Positions 1 through 7,930 of a stretch of 60,558 nucleotides of DNA are shown here, piece after piece; position 1 is the stretch's first letter; each line of letters starts with the position of its first letter. The notes beneath the pieces are model-generated. The model was given only the letters and a program-made list of their open reading frames with translations. It was not told the DNA's origin and ran no database searches. The position numbers and the translations under genes were made by a program. The DNA comes from Thiomargarita sp. (GTDB lineage Bacteria > Pseudomonadota > Gammaproteobacteria > Beggiatoales > Beggiatoaceae), in contig DYRG01000011.1 of the NCBI GenBank assembly GCA_020718845.1, positions 1-60,558 on the forward strand. Reading direction: 5' to 3'.

Positions 1-112
1 AAACGCGATATTGAGGAAATTCGGCGAATAAACGGCTATAAAAACGTTGAGCAATTGGTTCGCGGGATTGCAAAACATGATCCCACACTCTGCTCGCAAC
101 TAAAGTGTTCAT
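1..112 (-). CDS. Single-domain globin, N-terminal part (cut by left edge)
   Basis: Reading the minus strand from an ATG at 112-110 gives 37 residues (MNTLVASRVWDHV..., then FYSRLFAEFPQYR) before the window ends. They align without gaps to the neighbouring globin (MQLIGKTWDHV..., FYGRLFELYPEYR), so this is the A-C helix region of a second bacterial globin. A GAGGAG ribosome site lies 7 nt upstream of the ATG. The heme-binding helices are outside the window. Globins bind heme and O2 or NO in the cytoplasm; the actual ligand or role here is not shown. It lies directly downstream of the other globin in the same direction, with a terminator between them, so it is probably transcribed from its own promoter. 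Confidence 0.8.
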   Translation of the reverse strand, partial: MNTLVASRVWDHVLQSREPIAQRFYSRLFAEFPQYRV

Positions 113-225
113 AATAAAACTCCTCACATGAAATAAATGAATTTTAAGCTAGTATTCATGATTTTTTTAATAAAATCAACTCGTTAATTAACAGATTCTA
201 ATTTACTAATATATTGAATTTGCAT

Positions 226-256
226 AAAAAAACCACTTTACCAAACGATAAAGTGG
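226..256 (-). terminator. Intrinsic terminator of the 272-679 globin
   Basis: On the minus strand an 8-bp stem (CCACTTTA/TAAAGTGG, loop of 8) is followed directly by seven T. It starts 16 bp past the globin stop codon and separates the two tandem globin genes. Confidence 0.8.
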
Positions 257-271
257 AAGCAAAAGAGAATC

Positions 272-679
272 TTAATGCTTTATCAAACCATGGTGCATAT
301 AAGGAATAATATGTTGTTCAAACACGTTATTCCACGCTTTCTCGCATTCTTCCGTCCAATGTTCTTCACAACACTCTGATAATACATTGACAAATACCAT
401 TTGAAAGCGTTTCAAATCCTCGGCTTTCAATTGAAAAGAAGTATGTTTATGTCCTAATCTAATCATTTGAGGGTGCATAATTTCTGTTTCGTCCGCAACC
501 CGCGCCACAAGCGCCAATGTATCAACCATTTTCTTCATATGATGATCTAAAGAGGGAGGAAATAAATCGCGGTATTCGGGGTATAATTCAAATAAACGAC
601 CATAGAAATTTTGAATCACTTCCTCATGTCGTTCTTTACCCACATGATCCCACGTTTTTCCAATCAATTGCATATCCAT
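272..679 (-). CDS. Single-domain bacterial globin
   Basis: A 135-residue all-helical globin. I start it at the ATG at 679-677 because AAGGAG lies 8-10 nt upstream; the frame is open for 24 further residues that look unlike a globin. The proximal heme ligand is probably His79 in LGHKH (75-79), and Phe40 in YRDLF fits the CD1 position. Length and sequence resemble Vitreoscilla haemoglobin and the globin domain of flavohaemoproteins, but there is no reductase domain. Expected role: O2 binding or delivery, or NO detoxification, in the cytoplasm. A second globin begins just downstream at 112. The family assignment is strong; the physiological role is inference. Confidence 0.88.
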   Translation of the reverse strand: MDMQLIGKTWDHVGKERHEEVIQNFYGRLFELYPEYRDLFPPSLDHHMKKMVDTLALVARVADETEIMHPQMIRLGHKHTSFQLKAEDLKRFQMVFVNVLSECCEEHWTEECEKAWNNVFEQHIIPYMHHGLIKH

Positions 680-760
680 AGTTACTACTCCTTGTAAATA
701 AAATTCGTAATTCAATTGTTCTAAGTATGCACTTATTTCCATAAATTTCAAGAGGGCTTG

Positions 761-784
761 ATTAGCACATTATGAAATGCTAAT
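761..784. promoter_or_regulatory. Candidate operator upstream of the globin gene
   Basis: A 7-bp inverted repeat, ATTAGCA-N10-TGCTAAT, lies about 80 bp upstream of the globin start in an otherwise AT-rich, gene-free stretch (680-945). Its spacing fits a dimeric repressor or activator site, but I cannot tie it to a known regulator. Confidence 0.3.
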
Positions 785-945
785 ACAATGATTTTTCTAA
801 ATTATATTTAACATCAATACTTTGTATTAGTTTTTTCAATTCACAAAATAAAATAATCAATCATTTGATTTGCTAATCATTTTTTTTGCAGATGCACAAA
901 ATTACCTAGTTTTTTATTAAATTAAAAATAACCTATTGATTTTAT

Positions 946-2835
946 TCAAAAAGATGGCGTAACTAACAAAGATGGTTTAGACTTTTCGGTTTTTTCCAGT
1001 GAAATGGGCGGCGGCGGATCGATGGGAGCAATCACGGGCGGGGTGATTTCAACTTCTTTGATAATTTCTTTAATGATTTCTTTAGGTTGATTTAAACGTT
1101 GCAGAATTGTTTCTTGTAATGCTAAAAAAGCAGTTTGATTGGGTTGCAATTGCAATGCTTTAGTAATCCATACCAATCCATCAGCGGGTGATTTACTTTG
1201 CTCGGCACGTTTTGCAAATTGTTGAGCAATTTGTTTTAAATGTTGTTGCGCTATTTTATTCTCAGCTTGATATATTAAAACACCTTGATATTTTTCGGCG
1301 GCTTCTTCTAATTGTCCATTATTTTGCAAACGCTGTGCTTCATTTAAGAGTATTTCAATTTCTGAAGGTTTTTGGGTTTGTTTTTCTAAAGCTAATTGTA
1401 ATCCTTTCAAACCAGAATGTTGTGGTAAAATTTCCAAGCCTTTTTCAATAAATTGACGTTTCTTTTCAACTTGAGTTTGTTGTTGCGCTAATTCTAAATA
1501 CGCATTCGCAATTTTCTCTAAAATTTCCTCAACCCGTTGATCGTTCGGTGCTTGCTTTTTTAGAATTAAATAACTTTGGTACGCATTATCTTGCGGCGGA
1601 TTGGTTAATTTTAGTTCTGCAATTTGTTTATGCGCCGTTTTTAAAAGCGTTTCAACTGGATTTAAAATTTTAATTTTATCTTCTAAAATATTAATAATTT
1701 CAAGAGGTTGTGATTCTAAAGATATGTCAATACTTGTTAAATCTTCACTGTTTAACATGGGTAATTCAGCAATGTAGTTTTTTTTATTAATTTGAGCATA
1801 ACTAAAGAGAAAAATAGAAATCAACAACAGAATTAAAAAAGAAGTTTTTTTATAAGTTGGTTTTAAGAATAAAGCACGACGAAATGCTCCAATTGTTTGA
1901 AAGCGTTGTTCGATTTTTAAATGTAAGGCTTGTTTAATCGCTTTATTGATAAAAGGTTCAACCTCAAGATTTGGTAACTGATTGTTTTGCCAACGATCTG
2001 TTGCCGCTGGTGGTAACTTTCCACTCAATAAAAAATAGAACAACGCACCACACGCATAAATATCCGTCCACGCGCCGATATTTCCTTTTCCAGAATATTG
2101 TTCGGGCGGAGAATAACCAGCTTTCAAAACTAAGGTTAAAGTGCGCGTATGTTCATCTAATAAATTCATACTTCTTGCCGCCCCAAAATCAATTAAAATC
2201 GGTATATTTTGACGATCAATTAAAATATTGTGTGCAGAAATATCTAAATGATAAATATTTTGTGCATGAATGGTTTCTAGCGCATCTAAAATTGGCAATA
2301 GAATCTTAAAGGTTTGTTCGACGCTTAAACAACCATTATTTTGTTTTAAGAGAAACGCTGGACTTTCTCCATCAATGAACTCCATTACCATATAGCCCGT
2401 TTGATGTTCTTCAAAGTAATTTAAAACCCGAACAATATGCGGATGATCAAAGCGTGCTAAATGACGCGCTTCTTCTAAAAATGAATGCAATCCTTTCTCA
2501 AAATGAGCGGTTTGGTTCTTTAAAGGAATAACGTTATTTTCTTCACGCGTTGCTAAGGTTGTGGGAAGATATTCTTTAATTGCTACTAATTTGTTCAAAT
2601 GAATATCCAAACCCAAATAAGTAATCCCAAAACCGCCTTGTCCTAAGACTTTTCCAATCAAATATTGATCTTTTAAAATGGTTTTGGGTTTTAAATACAA
2701 AGGGTGTGGATAAAAAGCATTTTCATCTTGTTTGCAATGCGGGCAGGGGGTTTGAAATTGCTTTAATTTTAAGCAGTAAAAACATAAATCATTTGAAGAA
2801 AACATAGAGGAAAGTTTCAAATTTCTCATTCTCAC
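946..2835 (-). CDS. Zinc-ribbon Ser/Thr protein kinase with a TM helix and a TPR-like tail
   Basis: 629 residues. Cys18-x2-Cys21 and Cys31-x2-Cys34 form a short zinc ribbon. The kinase domain spans about 58-320, with glycine loop GQGGFG (65-70), VAIKE (Lys87), catalytic loop HLDISAHN (196-203), DFG (216-218) and SPPEQY (242-247). The usual HRDxKxxN motif is altered: Arg is Leu and the catalytic-loop Lys is Ser, although the Asp and Asn remain. One hydrophobic helix (about 332-347) is followed by a C-terminal region of helical repeats rich in Gln and Leu, ending in a Pro-rich tail. The kinase is therefore cytoplasmic and the repeats lie on the far side of the membrane. The listed start is GTG; an ATG two codons later is equally possible. 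It lies just downstream of bamB. Confidence 0.85.
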   Translation of the reverse strand: MRMRNLKLSSMFSSNDLCFYCLKLKQFQTPCPHCKQDENAFYPHPLYLKPKTILKDQYLIGKVLGQGGFGITYLGLDIHLNKLVAIKEYLPTTLATREENNVIPLKNQTAHFEKGLHSFLEEARHLARFDHPHIVRVLNYFEEHQTGYMVMEFIDGESPAFLLKQNNGCLSVEQTFKILLPILDALETIHAQNIYHLDISAHNILIDRQNIPILIDFGAARSMNLLDEHTRTLTLVLKAGYSPPEQYSGKGNIGAWTDIYACGALFYFLLSGKLPPAATDRWQNNQLPNLEVEPFINKAIKQALHLKIEQRFQTIGAFRRALFLKPTYKKTSFLILLLISIFLFSYAQINKKNYIAELPMLNSEDLTSIDISLESQPLEIINILEDKIKILNPVETLLKTAHKQIAELKLTNPPQDNAYQSYLILKKQAPNDQRVEEILEKIANAYLELAQQQTQVEKKRQFIEKGLEILPQHSGLKGLQLALEKQTQKPSEIEILLNEAQRLQNNGQLEEAAEKYQGVLIYQAENKIAQQHLKQIAQQFAKRAEQSKSPADGLVWITKALQLQPNQTAFLALQETILQRLNQPKEIIKEIIKEVEITPPVIAPIDPPPPISLEKTEKSKPSLLVTPSF

Positions 2836-2853
2836 ATCGCGGATGAGAATGAG
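2825..2853. other. Hairpin covering the kinase start, between bamB and the kinase
   Basis: A perfect 10-bp inverted repeat (CTCATTCTCA/TGAGAATGAG, 9-nt loop) includes both possible kinase start codons and the space where a ribosome site would lie. There is no T-run on either side, so it is not a typical terminator. It may limit kinase translation or stabilise the bamB transcript end. Confidence 0.45.
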
Positions 2854-2868
2854 AGAGCTAAAAGAAAA

Positions 2869-3999
2869 TTATTTAGGCGGATCAAGGAGATACAAATATC
2901 CAGAATTACCCAATACTAAGATTTGGCGATTTACAACCATTGGCGGCGTGCGAATACCATTTGAATCAGTAGGGGTTCGACCGATAATTTTGCCGTCCTC
3001 TTTACGAATCCAATGCACATAACCTTCAAAATCACCGACCGCTAAATATGCACCAATATCAACAGGTTGCGTCAAACTGCGTGCGCGTAATTTGTCTTGT
3101 TTCCACAACGATCCACCGTTAAAACGATCATAAGCGTGAAGTTGACTATACATATCAGTGATATATAAGTGCTTGTGATCTAAGGTAAATCCCGCATACG
3201 ACGATAAATCGCGTTCCCAGATGATTTGCCCAGTGGTTGCGACGATCGCCGATAATTTTCCTTGATAAGCAACGACATAGATTGCACCGTCAGATAATTG
3301 TAAATCGGCATCGATGTCGACCATTCGTTCGAGTTCGGTTTTGCCGTGCGGTTGTGATAATTGTCCTTCCCACAACGGTTTTCCCGAATTTACGTCCAAC
3401 GCCGCGACTTTGCCGTTGTCCATTCCGACAAAAATTAACGGACCTTCGATCAACGGCGCGCTCGTGCCGCGCAAACTTAATGCGGGGACGGGGCGTTCGT
3501 AACTCCATAAACGGTGTCCGTCGTGGCTGTCGAGGGCGGTGAGTTTGCCGTTGCCGCTTCGAACCGCGACGATGCCGCTGCCAATTTGTGGGGCGACTAA
3601 CACTTCTCCGCCGACGTTTGCGCGCCAGATTTCTTTGCCATCTTCTTGATTTAAAAGGAGAACTTCGCCTTTATTTCCACCGACTGCGAGAGATTTTCCA
3701 CCCGCGCCCACGCCGCTTGAAATCGTAATGTCGTAGGATTTATCCCACAGAGATTTTCCGTTATCTAATTGAAATGCTTGGATATTTCCGCGTTGTGAAG
3801 CGACAAAGATTTTATCATCACTAACGGCGGGCGTGAGTTTGAGATATTGTTTGCGAATATCGACGCGGGTCGATGCCGACCATTTAGGGCTAAGTTGTTG
3901 AATTGACGGCGATTCGATCAACGGTGCGGGCGGTTCAGAATTATCTTTCGCGCCGCAACCCGCCAATAAAATCGCTAACCACAAAAAATGCTTATTCAT
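2869..3999 (-). CDS. bamB: Outer membrane assembly lipoprotein BamB
   Basis: 376 residues. A lipoprotein signal with lipobox LLAGC gives a mature N-terminal Cys, followed by a PQQ-like beta-propeller of repeated blades (for example GKSLWDK, GKEIWRA, GHRLWSY, GKPLWEG). BamB is the propeller lipoprotein of the BAM complex that inserts beta-barrel proteins into the outer membrane. The ATG at 3999 overlaps the last base of the yfgM stop (TGATG), so translation is probably coupled; a TTG one codon upstream is less likely. The yfgM-bamB order is the usual gammaproteobacterial one, but der does not follow here. Its middle part is noticeably richer in CG steps than its neighbours. Confidence 0.93.
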   Translation of the reverse strand: MNKHFLWLAILLAGCGAKDNSEPPAPLIESPSIQQLSPKWSASTRVDIRKQYLKLTPAVSDDKIFVASQRGNIQAFQLDNGKSLWDKSYDITISSGVGAGGKSLAVGGNKGEVLLLNQEDGKEIWRANVGGEVLVAPQIGSGIVAVRSGNGKLTALDSHDGHRLWSYERPVPALSLRGTSAPLIEGPLIFVGMDNGKVAALDVNSGKPLWEGQLSQPHGKTELERMVDIDADLQLSDGAIYVVAYQGKLSAIVATTGQIIWERDLSSYAGFTLDHKHLYITDMYSQLHAYDRFNGGSLWKQDKLRARSLTQPVDIGAYLAVGDFEGYVHWIRKEDGKIIGRTPTDSNGIRTPPMVVNRQILVLGNSGYLYLLDPPK

Positions 4000-4736
4000 C
4001 AAGGAGTAACCGTCGTAGGTTGTGCTAAAGCGGGCATCATCGTTTGGGGAGTCGCCGCCGCAACGTCGGGAATTAAAGTCGCCGATGCCGACACAACTTG
4101 CGTTTGCATCCCCAAATTATCACGTTTTAATTGCAACCATTGACGATGTTGTTGCGCAAGTGATTCATCTTTAAGGGCTTTTTCATACGCTGCAATGGCT
4201 TCGGCAGGTTTTTGTTGTGCTAAAAACAAATCACCGCGTAATTCTTCGACCGCCCCTTGAAATGCAGCAATTGTAATGGAATTAAGTTGTTTGTTTGCGC
4301 CATCAAAGTCATTGTTATTAATCAATAATTTTGCGATTCTCAATTGAGCAATGGTTTTCAATTCGGGCAAACTTGCATTATCGATCACCCATTGCAAACT
4401 GGCTTGCGCTGGTTGAGTTTGACCAGCTTCGATTTGACGGCTCGCGTTGAGCAACGACGTTAAAGACGCATAACCAGTATTTGTATAATCAGTAAGAATT
4501 TTTTGAATCTGATCATCAGCTTGCGCGGCGTTTGGTTGTTGAGAAGCGGATAACACCACGTCATACAAACTGGAAGCAACTTGCGATTGTTCGAATTGAT
4601 AATTTTGCCAACTCCGCCAGCCAAACAGCATCGCAAACCCGACTGCAATCCCCCAAATCACCGCATTTCCGTTTTCTTTCCACCACGCTTCTAGGGCTTC
4701 AATCTGTTCTTCTTCTTCGTGATCGTAATCTGCCAC
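3999..4736 (-). CDS. yfgM: YfgM-family TPR membrane protein
   Basis: 245 residues. An acidic N-terminus (DHEEEEQIEALEAWW) is followed by a single TM helix (about 25-42) and a periplasmic TPR region (about 45-210). YfgM is an ancillary partner of the SecYEG translocon and of periplasmic chaperones. The start is GTG with GGAG 6-7 nt upstream. It overlaps bamB by one base and forms an operon with it. The last 40 residues, rich in Ala, Pro and Thr, extend past the TPR core. Confidence 0.88.
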   Translation of the reverse strand: MADYDHEEEEQIEALEAWWKENGNAVIWGIAVGFAMLFGWRSWQNYQFEQSQVASSLYDVVLSASQQPNAAQADDQIQKILTDYTNTGYASLTSLLNASRQIEAGQTQPAQASLQWVIDNASLPELKTIAQLRIAKLLINNNDFDGANKQLNSITIAAFQGAVEELRGDLFLAQQKPAEAIAAYEKALKDESLAQQHRQWLQLKRDNLGMQTQVVSASATLIPDVAAATPQTMMPALAQPTTVTP

Positions 4737-4865
4737 AACGACTCCTTAAAAAATAGCTAAAAAATCATTATAGTATGCCAAACCTTTCCCTTTCTGTCGA
4801 CGCTATTTATAAAACGTGCAAATTCACGCATAATCTCAAAAACAACCCACGAAATGGAGAAAAAC

Positions 4866-5450
4866 ATGAACGCCGCACTTAAATATCCTGATTATTTCAC
4901 TTATGGAGATTACTCGCAGTGGTCTGAAGATGAACGTTGGGAATTAATCGATGGTCAAGCCTATGCAATGAGTGCCCCTTCGCGTCGTCACCAAGAAATT
5001 GTTTTAGAATTGGGAAGACAAATTGCTAATTATTTGAAAGGAAAATCTTGCAAACCTTACATCGCTCCTTTTGATGTGCGTTTGCCAAAAAATAATGAAC
5101 AAGACAATAAAGTTGATACGGTTGTTCAACCTGATATTTCTGTGATTTGCGATAAAAACAAATTAGATGATAAAGGGTGTCGAGGCGCGCCAGATTGGAT
5201 TATTGAAATCTTATCGCCATCGACCGCAACCCGAGATATGGATATAAAACGTCAATTATATCAACAATATGGCGTAAAAGAATATTGGATTATTAGCTCA
5301 ACTGAGAAATGGGGAATGAAATATATTTTAAATGAACATCAAATTTATGATCAACCAACAATATTTTCTCTTTCTGAAACAACTCCAATTTATCTCTTTC
5401 CTGATTTATTAATTGAATGGGATTTTCTTTCAAATGAATATCCCAATTAA
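4866..5450 (+). CDS. Uma2-family PD-(D/E)XK endonuclease-like protein
   Basis: 194 residues. I start at the second ATG (4866) because GGAG lies 6 nt upstream and overlaps the first ATG at 4854. The Uma2/DUF820 fold is shown by ELIDGQAYAMSAPS near the N-terminus, then VQPDISVI and APDWIIEILSPST, which supply the acidic residues of a PD-(D/E)XK site, and KEYWII. Uma2 proteins are numerous in filamentous sulfur bacteria and cyanobacteria; their substrate is not known. Its 3' end overlaps the NAD kinase start by 17 bp. A second Uma2 gene lies at 34304. Confidence 0.85.
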   Translation: MNAALKYPDYFTYGDYSQWSEDERWELIDGQAYAMSAPSRRHQEIVLELGRQIANYLKGKSCKPYIAPFDVRLPKNNEQDNKVDTVVQPDISVICDKNKLDDKGCRGAPDWIIEILSPSTATRDMDIKRQLYQQYGVKEYWIISSTEKWGMKYILNEHQIYDQPTIFSLSETTPIYLFPDLLIEWDFLSNEYPN

Positions 5451-6315
5451 GAAAATAGGATTAGTGGCGAAATTGCAATCGCCCGCAGCAACTGACGCAT
5501 TACAAACTTTGATTTATCACTTACAACGGCGTGATTTGACGTTTATGTTACATCAAGGTAGCGTCGATGCGTTACCACAATTAGCAGATTTACCGATTGT
5601 TGATACGGTAACTCTCGGAAAACAAAGCGATTTAATTATCGTGATCGGGGGCGACGGAACATTGTTGCACACCGCTCGATTATTAGCGCGTTATGAATCG
5701 AGAATGGTAGGAATTAATTTAGGAAGATTGGGATTTCTCGCCGATATCAAACCTACTGATATGACTAATGATTTAGACGCAATTTTAGATGGTCATTTTA
5801 TTGAGGAAAAACGCTTTTTAATGAGAGCAACTGCCTTTCGTGGAAAAACCATTTTAACGCGTTGCAACGCAGTGAATGATATAGTAATTCACAAATGGAA
5901 TACCACGCATTTATTTGGTTTCACAACGCATATCAACAAATGTTTATTAGGCAATCAACGGGCGGATGGAGTTTTGATTTCAACTCCAACTGGATCAACG
6001 GCTTACTGTTTATCGGGCGGCGGACCAATTGTTCATCCTTCACTTAACGCATTGATTTTAATGCTTTTATTTCCACATACCTTAAGTCACGCACCAATTG
6101 TTCTCGATAATGACAGTGAAATTGAAGTCACTTTGCAATTAAATCAAGATATTGAAGCGCAATTAACTTGCGATGGCGTGGCTTCACAAACGTTATTACC
6201 CGGGGATCGCGTCACCATTAAAAAACACCGCCAAATTTATTTGGTTCATCCTCCCAATCACGACCATTACGCCACGCTCCGCGACAAACTCCGCTGGGGT
6301 TATCAATCTACTTAA
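5434..6315 (+). CDS. nadK: NAD kinase
   Basis: 293 residues from the ATG at 5434 (an ATG at 5413 is also in frame, deeper inside the Uma2 gene). It phosphorylates NAD to NADP using ATP or polyphosphate. The diagnostic GGDGTLL motif, the GRLGFLAD block and the TGSTAYCLSGGGPI block are all present in the expected order, and length is normal. The start lies inside the upstream Uma2 gene, an unusual pairing that probably shares a transcript. Confidence 0.95.
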   Translation: MNIPIKKIGLVAKLQSPAATDALQTLIYHLQRRDLTFMLHQGSVDALPQLADLPIVDTVTLGKQSDLIIVIGGDGTLLHTARLLARYESRMVGINLGRLGFLADIKPTDMTNDLDAILDGHFIEEKRFLMRATAFRGKTILTRCNAVNDIVIHKWNTTHLFGFTTHINKCLLGNQRADGVLISTPTGSTAYCLSGGGPIVHPSLNALILMLLFPHTLSHAPIVLDNDSEIEVTLQLNQDIEAQLTCDGVASQTLLPGDRVTIKKHRQIYLVHPPNHDHYATLRDKLRWGYQST

Positions 6316-6603
6316 AAGGAAGTTTTTTAACATTTGAGCAATTGCTGAGAAAGATGTTAGAAGTTGCCGATTTTTTGCGAAGAAAAAGAAAGGAAAAGAA
6401 CTAGAGAAATTAACGGTTAAAATAAGTTATTAATAAGTTTAGTGGTAGGCGCATTTGAAATATCAAATCAAAGTGAACTAAAAATGGTAGCAGTGGAATC
6501 CTCAGTAAAACAAATCAAAACCAGAACAAATATTGGGGTGCAAGGTGGAGCAAAAAGCATTTATCAAATGTTATCCATGAAAACCGCCTATTTGAACAAA
6601 TAA
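6316..6603 (+). pseudogene. Possible decayed coding remnant
   Basis: The first part of the 383-bp gap after nadK (6316-6698) carries short protein-like stretches broken by stops. One reads TFEQLLRKMLEVADFLRRKRKE just after nadK. A second, in a different frame at 6421-6603, reads LVVGAFEISNQSELKMVAVES and ends at TAA. Neither has a good start or ribosome site. I do not recognise the ancestor; the remainder of the gap holds a hairpin repeat and nothing else that I can identify. Confidence 0.3.
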
Positions 6604-6660
6604 TTCTTCTTTTCCTCACGGAATTCTTAGAACGGAAATCTTGAGATGTTCCCCTTTAAT

Positions 6661-6686
6661 GTTGGGGCATTTATACCCCAACTTAC
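6661..6686. repeat. Short hairpin repeat, copy 1
   Basis: A 7-bp stem GTTGGGG/CCCCAAC with an 8-nt loop, followed by TTAC. A related copy lies at 44061-44084; both end in TACCCCAAYTTAC. It sits 12 bp past the serA stop codon and could end that transcript, though no T-run follows. Confidence 0.45.
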
Positions 6687-6698
6687 AAATCTATTTCT

Positions 6699-7865
6699 TT
6701 ATAATAAACGCAATCTCAAAACGCCTTCGATTTGGCTTAATTCATCGAGAACCGATTGAGGAACAGGTTGTTCAACATCCACTAAGGTATAAGCCAAATT
6801 TCCTCGAGATTGATTTAACATATCGACGATGTTCAAACCCGCTTTTGCAATCGCAGTGCTGATTTGACCGAGCATATTTGGAACATTCGCATTTGAAATC
6901 GCTAAACGCGGACGACCATTCACGCGAGGCATTTGAGCTTCGGGGAAATTCACCGAATTACGAATTGTGCCATTTTCCAAATATTCACGAACTTGTTCAG
7001 CGACCATAATTGCGCAATTGTCTTCGGCTTCGACGGTCGACGCGCCTAAATGCGGCAACGTGATGACTTTTGAATGGTTTTTCAATAAATTACTAGGAAA
7101 ATCACATACATAGCCGTGAATTAATTTTTGATCGAGGGCTTCGACAATCGCCGCATCATCGACAATGCCGTCGCGCGCAAAATTCAAAATCACCGCATTT
7201 TTGCGCATCATTTTTAAACGTTCAGCATTCAACATATTGCGCGTCGCGGCGATTAAAGGAACGTGAAAACTCACAAAATCCACGCGACTAAACAAATCAT
7301 CTAAGCTAAGTGCTTGTTTTACTTCAGAAGACATTTGCCAAGCGTTTTTGACGGTGATTTGTGGATCGTAACCAATCACGTCCATGCCCAACGCGACGGC
7401 GGCGTTTGCAACTTTGACCCCAATCGCACCTAAGCCGATGACTCCTAAGGTTTTATTGGGTAATTCGAAACCGACAAAATTCTTTTTGCCTGATTCGACG
7501 GCTTTGTTGATTTCTTCGTCCGTGCCGCTCAAATTACGAGCAAAATCCCACGCTGCCCCTAAGTTTCTCGCCGCAATGAGCATTCCAGCTAATACTAACT
7601 CTTTGACTGCATTAGCATTTGCACCCGGCGCGTTGAAAACGGGGATACCTTTGTCGCTCATTTTGTCGACGGGAATATTATTCACGCCCGCGCCCGCACG
7701 TCCAACTGCTTGTAAAGATTGAGGAATTTGCCACTCGTGCATTTTAAATGAACGCACCAAAACGGCATCGGGATGTTGAATTTCAGAGGCAATCTCATAT
7801 TGATCACGCGGCAAACATTCCAAACCACGCACTGAAATATTGTTTAAAGTCAAAATCTTATACAT
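6699..7865 (-). CDS. serA: D-3-phosphoglycerate dehydrogenase, short ACT-domain form
   Basis: 388 residues. It oxidises 3-phosphoglycerate to 3-phosphohydroxypyruvate with NAD, the first step of serine synthesis. The Rossmann motif GVIGLGAIG, the NFARDGIVDD block and the catalytic HLGAST are visible, and about 75 C-terminal residues form an ACT domain (ANVPNMLGQISTAIAKAGLNI), the usual serine-feedback module. It is of the short class that lacks the intervening domain. A GGAG lies about 10 nt upstream of the ATG. It is downstream of, and co-directional with, the choice-of-anchor gene's opposite neighbour region, with no clear operon partner. Confidence 0.92.
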   Translation of the reverse strand: MYKILTLNNISVRGLECLPRDQYEIASEIQHPDAVLVRSFKMHEWQIPQSLQAVGRAGAGVNNIPVDKMSDKGIPVFNAPGANANAVKELVLAGMLIAARNLGAAWDFARNLSGTDEEINKAVESGKKNFVGFELPNKTLGVIGLGAIGVKVANAAVALGMDVIGYDPQITVKNAWQMSSEVKQALSLDDLFSRVDFVSFHVPLIAATRNMLNAERLKMMRKNAVILNFARDGIVDDAAIVEALDQKLIHGYVCDFPSNLLKNHSKVITLPHLGASTVEAEDNCAIMVAEQVREYLENGTIRNSVNFPEAQMPRVNGRPRLAISNANVPNMLGQISTAIAKAGLNIVDMLNQSRGNLAYTLVDVEQPVPQSVLDELSQIEGVLRLRLL

Positions 7866-7930
7866 CGTTGCTCGCTCCCTTAGCTATGATTAATTCAAAT
7901 AGAAAAAGGAGCATTTTAGCACTGAAAGCC

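Noticed and set aside
934-947. FNR-like box TTGAT-N4-TTCAA
   Set aside because: It overlaps the kinase stop codon and is over 250 bp from the globin start, and one half-site is imperfect; no promoter fits it.
3237-3542. Several 60-100 codon ORFs on both strands inside bamB
   Set aside because: They are shadows of the GC-rich, CG-step-rich bamB reading frame, with Arg-rich composition and no ribosome site.
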